DNA of 56,640 nt from contig JAFSXR010000028.1 of NCBI GenBank assembly GCA_017443985.1, positions 1-56,640 on the forward strand. The letters run 5' to 3'. Below are positions 1 to 6,928 of this stretch, piece by piece. Each line of letters starts with the position of its first letter. The first letter of the stretch is position 1. The notes under the pieces are model-generated. The model ran no database searches. It had not been told where the DNA came from and worked only from the letters and a program-made list of their open reading frames with translations. The DNA comes from Synergistaceae bacterium (GTDB taxonomy: Bacteria; Synergistota; Synergistia; Synergistales; Aminobacteriaceae). A program made the translations under genes and the position numbers.

Positions 1-299
1 TTAAACTCGACAACGAGTCTCTTGAGCATTTCGACATCCTGTTTGCTTGCCTTTGTCATGTCAACAACTGCTAACGCTCTGGCTAAAGCTGAAGCCATCT
101 CGTAACGTGTTGTCTGCTGCTGTCCCTTATAGAGACCGTCAGGATAACCTGAAAGAATACCGTGTGCTGCTAACTGTCCGATTGCGTCATAAGCCCAGTG
201 ATTCATGGGAACGTCCATGAATGGGTTTGTGGCCGAAAACGCCGGTGCCGCAAGTGCTGCAATAGAAACTACTGCTACTAAAACTGCTAGTTTTTTCAT
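1..299 (-). CDS. S-layer homology (SLH) domain outer-surface protein, N-terminal part
   Basis: The gene runs off the left edge, so only about 99 N-terminal residues are visible. An AAGGGGG ribosome site precedes the ATG at 299. Residues 1-23 form a signal peptide ending in PAFSA, and the mature chain starts NPFMDVP. It then carries one SLH domain (HWAYDAIGQLA, GILSGYPDG, TTRYEMASALARAL). After that comes VDMTKASKQDVEMLKRLV, the start of a probable coiled coil. This layout matches the abundant SLH-porin proteins of Synergistota and Negativicutes, in which SLH binds the cell wall and a C-terminal beta-barrel sits in the outer membrane. The barrel lies outside the window, so the porin role is inferred from the family. 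Confidence 0.9.
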   Translation of the reverse strand, partial: MKKLAVLVAVVSIAALAAPAFSATNPFMDVPMNHWAYDAIGQLAAHGILSGYPDGLYKGQQQTTRYEMASALARALAVVDMTKASKQDVEMLKRLVVEF

Positions 300-636
300 A
301 ACGAAAAACCCCCTTATAAAATTTTCAAAAAACTTGCCGTAACTGCGCTGTCAGCCTAATGCTTAAAAGCCTTTAGCTGTGGGGGTTCAAAGTTGCCTTG
401 TTTCCTTTAATCCCTTTTTAACAGATCAGGCTTTTCTTTGATCCGACCTCCTGCGCCTGCCGCTTAACTTTTTTCACTTTCTCGGCGACGTGGCTCTCTC
501 GCCCCGTATATGCCGTCTGGTTACTTCGTTCTGCGTCAGTTTTACGACTTCTCGCTACGTATTTCCCGTAACACGGTGCATATATTACAACCCTCCTCAA
601 AAAAAATCTATACGTAATTTTACGGATATTTAAGAA
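300..636 (-). promoter_or_regulatory. Long 5' leader and candidate promoter of the SLH gene
   Basis: On the minus strand TTCTTA (631-636) and TATAGAT (606-612), 18 bases apart, could form a promoter. Transcription would then start near 599 and give a leader of about 300 nt. The leader is more GC-rich than its surroundings. It holds a GAGGAGGG site followed by a possible eight-codon ORF (MHRVTGNT, 555-581) and a small GATCA/TGATC hairpin near 421-444. Long stable leaders are common on S-layer genes, but nothing here proves a function. Confidence 0.35.
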
Positions 637-673
637 CGGCGATTTTGCTCTAGGAAGCGAAAACAGGCAGAAG

Positions 674-700
674 TTAGGAGGTAGGAGGTAGGAGGTAAAA
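674..700 (+). repeat. Heptamer tandem repeat, copy 1 (GGTAGGA unit)
   Basis: About four head-to-tail copies of a seven-base unit (GTTAGGA then GGTAGGA three times). It belongs to a family scattered through this window. It lies in the gene-free stretch 301-987, which otherwise holds the SLH leader, one copy of a longer AT-rich repeat and the promoter of the next gene. Confidence 0.8.
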
Positions 701-770
701 AGCGAGAGCTAAAAATTTTTATGGAGGGCTGAAAAAATTTTTTTCGTTCTGAAATTTTTAGCGCGGCAAT

Positions 771-860
771 AAAAAAACTTTTGATATAATATTTAGTGAA
801 AGTCTATAAAAAATCAGAGAGCAATTTTTTTACCACTACATTTACACCTACAAAAATTTC
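771..860 (+). repeat. Intergenic promoter-like repeat element, copy R1
   Basis: One of three related elements (others at 22832-22923 on the minus strand and 43516-43602). Each starts with an extended -10 hexamer, here TGATATAAT at 782-790. Each ends in a conserved core with two ACTACA/CCTACA motifs, here TTTTTTACCACTACATTTAC followed by ACCTACAAAAATTTC. Downstream of this copy the phrase AAAATTTTCAGAG occurs twice. No ORF is linked to the element; it may be a mobile promoter cassette or a small RNA gene. Confidence 0.6.
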
Positions 861-973
861 AAAAATTTTCAGAGAGCATAAAAATTTTCAGAGCATTAGA
901 AAAAAATAAGATTTAAAATTTTTTATCGGCCTCTTAAATTTTTTCTGCAATATTTTTTTAAGTGCATTTAGTT

Positions 974-979
974 TATAAT
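974..979 (+). promoter_or_regulatory. -10 box placing transcription start at the ATG of the HTH gene
   Basis: TATAAT ends only eight bases before the ATG at 988 and no Shine-Dalgarno lies between them. Transcription would start at or within two bases of the ATG, so the message is probably leaderless. No good -35 box is visible. Confidence 0.45.
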
Positions 980-987
980 ATCCCATT

Positions 988-1350
988 ATGAGTTACGATG
1001 AAAAATACAGATTAAGAACGCTTGAATTTCGGCGCGAGGGTCATACGCTTAACGAGACGAGCAGAATTTTTAAGGTGTCGATAACATCGATTCAGAAATG
1101 GGAAAAAAGACTTGAGGAGGAAGGCAGCTTAAAAGATCATAAAGCAAAACGCCCGTTCAAAAAAATCGATCCTGAAAAATTGCGAGCATACGTCAAAAAA
1201 AATCCTGATGCTTATCTTAGAGAAATTGCCGCCGATTTTAATTGCTGTCAGACAGCAATAAGAAAGGCACTGGCTAGATTAAAAATAAAACGCAAAAAAC
1301 ATAGGCCGCACGAGAGCAGATTAAGGGAAAAAAACGCTGGGAGTGATTAA
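988..1350 (+). CDS. Orphan IS630-type helix-turn-helix protein (transposase-related)
   Basis: A 120-aa basic protein. Residues 1-55 form an HTH of the IS630 transposase first-ORF type (EKYRLRTLEFRREGHTLNETSRIFKVSITSIQKWEKR). A second HTH-like unit follows at about 65-105 (YLREIAADFNCCQTAIRKALARLKI). In complete IS630 elements this DNA-binding half is joined, directly or by frameshift, to a DDE catalytic half. Here fumC begins four bases after the stop, so no catalytic half exists. I see no terminal inverted repeats or TA target duplication. It may be a remnant or a domesticated DNA-binding protein. The reading frame is intact and there appears to be a dedicated -10 box. Confidence 0.7.
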   Translation: MSYDEKYRLRTLEFRREGHTLNETSRIFKVSITSIQKWEKRLEEEGSLKDHKAKRPFKKIDPEKLRAYVKKNPDAYLREIAADFNCCQTAIRKALARLKIKRKKHRPHESRLREKNAGSD

Positions 1351-1353
1351 TAT

Positions 1354-2733
1354 ATGAAGGAATACCGCATTGAGCGCGACACTATGGGCGAAATAAAAGT
1401 CCCTGCCGAAAAATACTGGGGAGCGCAGACCGAACGGAGCCGCGAAAATTTTTGTATCGGCGTGGGAATTGAGACAATGCCGCGAGAAATTATTAACGCC
1501 TTCGGAATTTTGAAGAAGGCCGCTGCACGGGCGAATAATATTTTGAAGCCGGAGAAAATGACTTCAGAAAAATTATCTTTAATAGAAAAGGCATCGGACG
1601 AAATAATTTCGGGCGAACTAATAGATCATTTTCCTTTAGTCGTGTGGCAGACGGGGAGCGGCACTCAATCGAACATGAACGCGAACGAAGTTATAGCTAA
1701 TCGCGGAAACGAAATCGCCGGCAAAAAAATTTTGCACCCTAACGACGACGTAAACATGTCGCAGTCATCTAACGACACTTTCCCGACAGCTATGCACATC
1801 GCGGCGGTTATGGCACTCACGGAAAAATTAATTCCGGCAGTTAATGAACTTGTCGAAACTTTCAAAGAACTTGAAGAAAAAAATAAATCAATCGTGAAGA
1901 GCGGACGAACTCATTTACAGGACGCAGTGCCTATAAGTTTTTCGCAGGAAATTAGCGGCTGGCGGAGTTCTCTTGAACGCGGAACAGAATTAATAAATCT
2001 TTCAGTTAAATATTTACAGGAACTTGCGCTCGGCGGGACTGCTGTCGGGACGGGGTTAAATGCTCCGAAGGGCTTTGCTGAAAAAGCCGCCGAAGAAATT
2101 TCAAAGTTGACGGGCAAAAATTTTGTCAGCGCGAAAAATAAATTTCATGCTCTTACATCAAAAAATGAAATAACTTTTGCACACGGCGCGGTGAAGTCTT
2201 TAGCTGCCGACATGATGAAAATAGCTAACGATATTCGCTGGCTTGCTTCGGGGCCGCGCTGCGGGCTTGGAGAAATTTTTATCCCTGAGAACGAGCCGGG
2301 AAGTTCAATAATGCCGGGCAAAGTTAATCCCACGCAGTGCGAACAGGTAACAATGGTAGCAGTTCAAATTATGGGAAATGACGCGGCTATAGGTTTTGCA
2401 GCATCGCAGGGAAATTTTGAATTAAATGTTTTCATGCCGGTGATTGCGTATAACTTTCTTCAGTCAGTGAGGCTTTTATCGGAGTCAATAATTTCTTTCA
2501 ATAATAATTGCGTGAAGGGCATCGAAGCAAACAAAGAGAAAATGAAAAAAAATCTTCATAACTCTTTAATGCTTGTAACGGCGTTAAATCCTTATATAGG
2601 CTACGAGAACGCGGCAAAGACGGCTAAACTTGCCTTCAAAGAAAATTTGAGCCTCAAAGAAGCCTGCGTTAAGTTAGGATTTTTAACGGCGGAACGTTTT
2701 GACGAAGTTTTCCACCCCGAAGAAATGATTTAA
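1354..2733 (+). CDS. fumC: Class II fumarate hydratase
   Basis: 459 aa, the usual length for the oxygen-stable, iron-free fumarase that interconverts fumarate and malate in the cytosol. The superfamily signature [16 protein letters not shown] is at about residues 314-329 and carries the catalytic serine. [10 protein letters not shown] is near 136 and [10 protein letters not shown], with the catalytic histidine, near 185. The N-terminal [26 protein letters not shown] is typical. It starts four bases after the HTH gene, so the two may be co-transcribed although their functions are unrelated. Its role would be in the reductive or oxidative C4 branch. Aspartase is the nearest paralogue, but the motifs favour fumarase. 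Confidence 0.95.
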   Translation: MKEYRIERDTMGEIKVPAEKYWGAQTERSRENFCIGVGIETMPREIINAFGILKKAAARANNILKPEKMTSEKLSLIEKASDEIISGELIDHFPLVVWQTGSGTQSNMNANEVIANRGNEIAGKKILHPNDDVNMSQSSNDTFPTAMHIAAVMALTEKLIPAVNELVETFKELEEKNKSIVKSGRTHLQDAVPISFSQEISGWRSSLERGTELINLSVKYLQELALGGTAVGTGLNAPKGFAEKAAEEISKLTGKNFVSAKNKFHALTSKNEITFAHGAVKSLAADMMKIANDIRWLASGPRCGLGEIFIPENEPGSSIMPGKVNPTQCEQVTMVAVQIMGNDAAIGFAASQGNFELNVFMPVIAYNFLQSVRLLSESIISFNNNCVKGIEANKEKMKKNLHNSLMLVTALNPYIGYENAAKTAKLAFKENLSLKEACVKLGFLTAERFDEVFHPEEMI

Positions 2734-2736
2734 TTC

Positions 2737-2762
2737 AGGTAGGAAGTAGGAGGTAGGAGTTA
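2737..2762 (+). repeat. Heptamer tandem repeat, copy 2
   Basis: GTAGGAA, GTAGGAG, GTAGGAG in tandem between the convergent 3' ends of fumC and nikO. Its end reaches the nikO stop codon. Confidence 0.75.
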
Positions 2763-3458
2763 AAAAAGCAAATTATTTTCTCTTAAAATTTTTTCGTCAT
2801 TAAAAAGTTTTGGCAAAGCTCCACGCGCTGTTATAAGTCCGTGCGACATTATAAGAGCGTAATTGCAGATTTCGAGAGCCATTTCTAAATCGTGAGTGGC
2901 AAGCAGAAAAGCCGTTTGAGTTTCCTTGAGAAAATTTATGACGCGCCGGCGTGCTGAAGGGTCAAGATTTGCGGTAGGTTCGTCGAGCAGTAATAAATCA
3001 GGGTCGGCCGCTAAAATTCCTGCGAAGGTTGCCATTCGTTTTTCGCCGCCCGATAATTTATGCGGAACTCTGAAGGCTAAATGCTCAATGCCCAGTGATT
3101 TTAATATCTTCATGGCCAGTGCGTGGGCTTCGTTATTTTTCATTCCGTAAGCAACAGGACTGAAGGCAACATCTTCAATAACACTCGGCATTAAAATTTG
3201 ATCGTCAGCGTCTTGAAAGATTAGGCCGGTTTTTTTTCGCCGTGTCTCAATATCTTCAGAGCCGTTGAAAAAAATTTTTCCGTCCGACTGTTCCATAGCT
3301 CCTGCGAGCAATAAAAGAAGCGTTGACTTTCCAGAGCCGTTTGCACCGACGAGAGCAATTTTTCCGCCTTGATTAATTTCAAAACTAACGCCCTTTAATG
3401 CCTCATGCCCGTCAGGATATTTGTAGCGCAGTTCTTCTATATTTAGAAGTGTTTTCAT
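2760..3458 (-). CDS. nikO: Nickel/cobalt ECF transporter ATPase (NikO/CbiO type)
   Basis: 232-aa ABC ATPase that drives the energy-coupling-factor importer encoded by the genes upstream. Walker A GANGSGKST is at residues 38-46, the Q-loop in LIFQDADDQILMPSV near 76-90, the signature LSGGEKRMA near 135, and Walker B LLLLDEPTANLD followed by the H-loop histidine (LATHDLE). The LIFQDADDQ motif is typical of CbiO/EcfA ATPases. Its start overlaps the nikQ stop by four bases, indicating translational coupling. Last gene of nikK-nikL-nikM-nikQ-nikO. The metal, nickel or cobalt, cannot be fixed from the ATPase alone. Confidence 0.9.
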   Translation of the reverse strand: MKTLLNIEELRYKYPDGHEALKGVSFEINQGGKIALVGANGSGKSTLLLLLAGAMEQSDGKIFFNGSEDIETRRKKTGLIFQDADDQILMPSVIEDVAFSPVAYGMKNNEAHALAMKILKSLGIEHLAFRVPHKLSGGEKRMATFAGILAADPDLLLLDEPTANLDPSARRRVINFLKETQTAFLLATHDLEMALEICNYALIMSHGLITARGALPKLFNDEKILRENNLLF

Positions 3459-4021
3459 TTCTCCCTCCTAACTGAATTAAATCCCTCAAAGCCTCCGCGA
3501 CATTTTATGGCACGTTCAATTTTTTCGCTCCTGTCCACAGCCTGCAGCAAGACCGAGCCTGTTACATAAGTAAATGATTTAATTTTCATTTTCGGAGCGC
3601 GGAGTTTTAAGGAAATCAAAGCCGCGTCAAATCTTTCTTTCAAGATAAAAATTCCCCGAAACGTCAATAAAATTAAAATTCTTAATTTTTCAGGAACTTT
3701 CAAAAATAAAAGAACTTCGTAAACTCCCGAAAATCCCATCGGAAAAACGAGAGCCGCAAAAATTATATAAATCATGTTCACTCTCAGGGCGATTAAAATT
3801 CCCGTGAAAATTCCTTCGCGCATGTCGGGCCAAGTCAGAGCGAGAGAAATTATCATGATTAAATTTATAATGTTGAGGCGCAGAAGAAATTTTATGAAAT
3901 CTTTTTTGAAAAATACCGCCGCTATTAAAAATTCAACGGCAAGCAAAAAAATATTTTCGCTCATCGAAACAATTAACGCATAAAAAAACGCAGATAAGAA
4001 TTTTTTCTTGTTATCTCCCAT
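3455..4021 (-). CDS. nikQ: ECF transporter transmembrane component (NikQ/CbiQ type)
   Basis: 188-aa membrane protein with about five hydrophobic segments. It corresponds to the T component that joins the substrate-binding NikM to the ATPase. The cytoplasmic coupling region includes SLKLRAPKMKIKSF near residue 140 and a second basic end, EKIERAIKCRGGFEGF, near 168. It is shorter than the usual 220-270 aa CbiQ. The ribosome site is supplied by the heptamer repeat: TAGGAGG lies eight bases before the ATG. Spacing to nikM is 30 bases, all repeat. Confidence 0.8.
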   Translation of the reverse strand: MGDNKKKFLSAFFYALIVSMSENIFLLAVEFLIAAVFFKKDFIKFLLRLNIINLIMIISLALTWPDMREGIFTGILIALRVNMIYIIFAALVFPMGFSGVYEVLLFLKVPEKLRILILLTFRGIFILKERFDAALISLKLRAPKMKIKSFTYVTGSVLLQAVDRSEKIERAIKCRGGFEGFNSVRREK

Positions 4022-4053
4022 AACTCCTACCTCCTACCTCCTAACTCCTACCT
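4021..4053 (-). repeat. Heptamer repeat, copy 3, acting as nikQ ribosome binding site
   Basis: Read on the minus strand this is TAGGAGT, TAGGAGG, TAGGAGG, TAGGAGT directly followed by the nikQ ATG at 4021. The GGAGG core matches the 16S anti-Shine-Dalgarno at a spacing of eight bases, so several register copies of a ribosome site stand side by side. Confidence 0.75.
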
Positions 4054-4651
4054 AAATTAAAAACTCCGGCGCGGCTTTTTTCAGCCACGTAATTAAAAAC
4101 GCGGTCGCGGCACCTTCAATCAATGCTAAAGGAACGTGAGCGGCTAATAAAATTTTTACGGCACCTAAAAAATTTTTTTCAGTCAGTCCTAAAAAAATTC
4201 CTGCGATTGACGCGGCCATGATGACGGCGATAAATCCTGCAATGAATGAAAAAATTATTACGCGGGATTTTTTTTCGGTGTCCTTTATCAATTTTCCGAA
4301 CGCTAAATAAACGAACAGAGCCGGGAAAGCCATTGAAAAGCAGTTCGCGCCTAACACGACAAGCCCCCCGAAATGAAATAAAACCGCCTGCAATAAAAGA
4401 GCCGTGAAAATTGCCGGAAAAGCTCCGTAACCTAAAATAATTCCCATAGGGGCAATGAAAGATAAATGCGTTGAGCTTGGCCCTATGCGAATATTCACGA
4501 GGGACGCAAGAAAAAACGCCGACGATAATAACGCCGTCCGCACGATTTTATAATCCGAAGTTTTTTTCAGACCTAACGAAATTCCTGCGCATGTTCCGAT
4601 CCAGCCGGCCGCTAAAATACTTCCTGATAAAACGCCTTCACTTATGTGCAT
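4052..4651 (-). CDS. nikM: Nickel/cobalt ECF substrate-binding membrane protein (NikM/CbiM)
   Basis: 199-aa integral membrane protein that binds the metal ion. The N-terminus MHISEGVLSG is the diagnostic motif: the first residues, including His2, coordinate Ni(II) or Co(II) in solved NikM/CbiM structures. About six hydrophobic segments follow, with the conserved RIGPSSTHLSFIAPMGIILG near residues 56-75. It overlaps the end of nikL by 14 bases and has no Shine-Dalgarno of its own, since the upstream DNA is the heptamer repeat in the antisense sense. It is therefore probably translated by coupling to nikL. Confidence 0.9.
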   Translation of the reverse strand: MHISEGVLSGSILAAGWIGTCAGISLGLKKTSDYKIVRTALLSSAFFLASLVNIRIGPSSTHLSFIAPMGIILGYGAFPAIFTALLLQAVLFHFGGLVVLGANCFSMAFPALFVYLAFGKLIKDTEKKSRVIIFSFIAGFIAVIMAASIAGIFLGLTEKNFLGAVKILLAAHVPLALIEGAATAFLITWLKKAAPEFLI

Positions 4652-5150
4652 GATTTTTCAGGTAGGAGTTAGGAGTTAGGAGGTAGGAGTTTTTTTTAAT
4701 TCTCACTAGCATCGCTAAATTAAAAATTAAACTCACGCCCAGCAAAGCTCTTATAAAAATTTCAAAGCCCTGCGGAGAATTATTTTCGTAATTTTCTTTT
4801 ATATCTATCATTTTATTTTCGCCCGTCAAAAATTCCTGAGTGATTTCAATTTTTGCCTCGCACCTGTGGCCTTCCTCGTCCTGAACGACAACGCGCCACT
4901 CTCCTGAAACATCAGGAATAAAAGCAAAACGCCCCTGCTCGTCCGTCCGTCCTGATTGAACTGCAAATTTTTTGTCATTCGGTGAAAAAACTTTTGCTTC
5001 ACGATAGCTCATTTTTTCGCCCGTTGAATAAAAAAATTCTAACGGGACGGCCCTTAATGAAATTTCCCGGTAGCCCACGCCGTGAGCATAACCGGGATTT
5101 TCATTAAAGCAAAGAAAAATTGAAAAGGTAATGAAAAAAATTTTTTTCAT
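4638..5150 (-). CDS. nikL: Nickel transport accessory protein (NikL-like), membrane anchored
   Basis: 170 aa. A signal peptide (MKKIFFITFSIFLCF, ending near PGYAHG) precedes an Ig-like carboxypeptidase-regulatory fold (REAKVFSP, GRTDEQGRFAFIPDVSGEWRVVVQDEEGH). One C-terminal membrane segment follows (FIRALLGVSLIFNLAMLVRI). The fold and position match NikL, the accessory subunit that replaces CbiN in NikKLMQO importers. The last residues (NSYLLTPNSYL) come from a heptamer repeat that has entered the coding frame. It starts seven bases after nikK and overlaps nikM. Confidence 0.7.
   Translation of the reverse strand: MKKIFFITFSIFLCFNENPGYAHGVGYREISLRAVPLEFFYSTGEKMSYREAKVFSPNDKKFAVQSGRTDEQGRFAFIPDVSGEWRVVVQDEEGHRCEAKIEITQEFLTGENKMIDIKENYENNSPQGFEIFIRALLGVSLIFNLAMLVRIKKNSYLLTPNSYLKNHAHK
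4659..4690 (+). repeat. Heptamer repeat, copy 4, inside the nikL 3' coding end
   Basis: GTAGGAG, TTAGGAG, TTAGGAG, GTAGGAG in tandem. Read on the minus strand it is coding sequence and gives the NikL tail NSYLLTPNSYL just before the stop. The same peptide style appears at the TsaB N-terminus (16699-16732). Confidence 0.75.
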
Positions 5151-5156
5151 GAAAAA

Positions 5157-5942
5157 TTACTTGACTTCAAATAATAAAAACGCTCTCACAGTTAAATGGT
5201 CGTAATCGCCCTCAACTCCGGGCAGTCCGCCCTGATACGCTCTTATGCCCCACAAGCCGGGAGCTGTGATTTTCACGTGAGCTTCTCCGTTCTCTGCTTC
5301 GGTGTAATAAGCGTAGGTGTTCTCATATTCAGTTACGAAGCCGTCATAAGTTGCCCAGACCGGGCCTGTGTAGGGCTGTCCGTTCAATAAAATTTTCACG
5401 TCAAAATATTCTCCGGCTTTCGCGTCCGCAGGGTTAGTAACGGGAATAATCTCAAGCGGGTGTCCGAGAACTTGAGCAAAATTTTTATCTTCTTTTGAAG
5501 TGTTGAAAATCGCCTTAGCGTACTTATCATTTTTTGTCGCTGAAAGAACTTTCAAGCCTTGAGCTTCTAAATCTTTTCTCGCTCCTGTCTTTCCGCCCTC
5601 GTTCGTTACGCACCACGACTCGCCGTCCTTAACCGCAGCGACAATAAACGAGCCCGATAAATCTTTCGGCGTTACTGAAAAATCGATCCATAATTTTTCG
5701 TCATTGCCTGTAATTTTTGACTCGATGAATTTTCCGTCCTCAATGATCCCTGCTTTGACTCGTGAAAGAGTTTCGACTTCTTCAGGCACGATGAATTTGT
5801 GAGCCGATTGAACGGTGAGCGCAAACGGCTTTCCGGCTTCGAGTTCTGAGTTTGCGACGTTCTTTATCGTAAGTTCATGAGCAAACGCCGGAAGTGCGAA
5901 TAGTGAAAAAATAAGTGCCGCTGTTATAATACGTTTTAACAT
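5157..5942 (-). CDS. nikK: Periplasmic nickel-binding accessory protein (DUF4198, NikK-like)
   Basis: 261 aa. The signal peptide MLKRIITAALIFSLFALPAFA leaves HELTIKN as the mature N-terminus, which exposes a histidine. DUF4198 features follow, including SAHKFIVPEEVE, an Ig-like module near residues 175-205 (NPADAKAGEYFDVKILLNGQP) and a C-terminal GLWGIRAYQGG with DYDHLTVRAFLLF. Family members stand beside NikM/NikL and are thought to deliver metal in the periplasm. First gene of the operon. Its ribosome site lies inside a terminator-like hairpin. Confidence 0.8.
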   Translation of the reverse strand: MLKRIITAALIFSLFALPAFAHELTIKNVANSELEAGKPFALTVQSAHKFIVPEEVETLSRVKAGIIEDGKFIESKITGNDEKLWIDFSVTPKDLSGSFIVAAVKDGESWCVTNEGGKTGARKDLEAQGLKVLSATKNDKYAKAIFNTSKEDKNFAQVLGHPLEIIPVTNPADAKAGEYFDVKILLNGQPYTGPVWATYDGFVTEYENTYAYYTEAENGEAHVKITAPGLWGIRAYQGGLPGVEGDYDHLTVRAFLLFEVK

Positions 5943-5995
5943 GAAAAAAAACCTCCGTATGAAAAATTTTTTGAGAATAATTTTTTCAACGGAGG
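5943..5995 (-). promoter_or_regulatory. Terminator-like hairpin overlapping the nikK ribosome binding site
   Basis: On the minus strand CCTCCGT (5995-5989) pairs with ACGGAGG (5958-5952). Inside, past one bulged T, TGAAAAA pairs with TTTTTCA. Eight T residues and the ATG at 5942 follow at once. The 3' arm contains the GGAGG of nikK. The element could end transcription, hide the ribosome site, or both, and so switch the whole nickel importer. No known riboswitch consensus or clear NikR palindrome is seen upstream. Confidence 0.6.
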
Positions 5996-6046
5996 AATAA
6001 TAACACGATTAATAAAAAAAATATTACGCTATTTTTGCTGATTGCT

Positions 6047-6853
6047 TTAATTTAATTTTTCAGCGGCCTTTGCTTCGTTCCAAAACTTATCTAATTCTTC
6101 GAGGGTGTAGTCAGAAATATTTTTGCCCTCATTACGCGCTGAGTCTTCCATAAATTCAAAACGCCTCTTGAATTTATTGCACACGCCGTTTAATGCTGCG
6201 TCCGGGTCAACGCCCAGCCTTCTAGCTAAATTCACCGTCATGAATAAAACGTCGCCTAACTCGTCAGCAACATGAGCAGGATTATTTTCTTTTGCGGCTT
6301 CTTTCAGTTCGTTTATTTCCTCGTCGAGTTTTGCAAATAACGGCTCCGGGCTTCCCTTAGGCCAATCAAAACCTACGTGAGCGGCCTTGCCCTGTATCCT
6401 GTTAGCCTTTAACAGCGGCGGAAGACCGTCGGGAACTCCGGCTAATATTGAAAGATTTTCGTGCTTTTCTTTACGCTCTTGAGATTTAATTTTCTCCCAG
6501 TTCTTTAATACCTCGTCGCTGTCTTTTGCTTCGACATCGCCGAAAACGTGAGGGTGTCTGCGGATTAATTTGTCGCAGATTGCCCGTACTACGTCGCTCA
6601 TGTCAAAGTCGCCGCGTTCTTTCGCAAGCTGTGCAACAAAAACGACCTGCAATAATAAATCTCCGGCTTCTTCTTTAATATTTTGAATGTCGCCTTTTGT
6701 GATAGCGTCGGCGAGTTCGTAGGCTTCTTCGGTTATAGGCGTGCGGAGTGTTTCGAGAGTCTGCTTTCTGTCCCAAGGGCAGCCGTCCGGAGCACGCAGA
6801 CGTTCGATAATATTTACGATTTCGTCAAAATAATGCGGAGTGTTTATCTTTAT
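6047..6853 (-). CDS. mazG: Nucleoside triphosphate pyrophosphohydrolase MazG (5' end out of frame)
   Basis: MazG hydrolyses nucleoside triphosphates to monophosphates and PPi. The conserved N-terminus DEIVNIIERLRAPDGCPWD starts at 6826. The two EExx-ED modules follow (ITEEAYELADA, KEEAGDLLLQ; then DEEINELKEA, ADELGDVLF). In this frame no ATG, GTG or TTG lies between the TGA at 6856-6854 and a TTG at 6652, which would cut off the first catalytic module. A GTG at 6857 opens the neighbouring frame (NKDKHSALF). That frame joins the MazG frame exactly if one T of the TTTT at 6827-6830 is removed. So this is a sequencing error, a frameshift, or an ATA/ATT start. The last gene before the gap to nikK. 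Confidence 0.8.
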   Translation of the reverse strand: MKINTPHYFDEIVNIIERLRAPDGCPWDRKQTLETLRTPITEEAYELADAITKGDIQNIKEEAGDLLLQVVFVAQLAKERGDFDMSDVVRAICDKLIRRHPHVFGDVEAKDSDEVLKNWEKIKSQERKEKHENLSILAGVPDGLPPLLKANRIQGKAAHVGFDWPKGSPEPLFAKLDEEINELKEAAKENNPAHVADELGDVLFMTVNLARRLGVDPDAALNGVCNKFKRRFEFMEDSARNEGKNISDYTLEELDKFWNEAKAAEKLN

Positions 6854-6878
6854 TCACTTCTTTTCTTGATTTTAATTA

Positions 6879-6928
6879 AGAATTAGGAAGTGGAAAACAA
6901 AAAAACTCCTACTTCCTAACTCCTACTT
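6879..6928. repeat. Heptamer repeat, copy 5, as an inverted pair
   Basis: TTAGGAAGT (plus strand) faces ACTTCCTAA about 25 bases later, and two further ACTCCT units follow. It lies between leuS and mazG and could fold into a hairpin in the message. Its end overlaps the leuS stop region. Confidence 0.6.

Noticed and set aside
418..600. A 60-codon minus-strand ORF upstream of the SLH gene
   Set aside because: Starts with TTG inside the ribosome-site-like GAGGAGG itself and encodes no recognisable protein; better explained as leader RNA.
674..700. CRISPR-like appearance of the short tandem repeats
   Set aside because: Units are seven bases with no spacers, and there are no cas genes in the window.
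988..1350. A complete IS630 insertion sequence
   Set aside because: No DDE catalytic ORF, no terminal inverted repeats and no target duplication seen; fumC follows directly.
1911..2333. Minus-strand ORFs inside fumC and similar opposite-strand ORFs in leuS, mutS2, nfnB and others
   Set aside because: They lie wholly inside well-supported genes and show no protein family features.
5943..6046. A cobalamin or NiCo riboswitch before nikK
   Set aside because: The space between mazG and nikK is about 100 bases, with no B12 box and no four-way NiCo fold visible; only the hairpin is supported.
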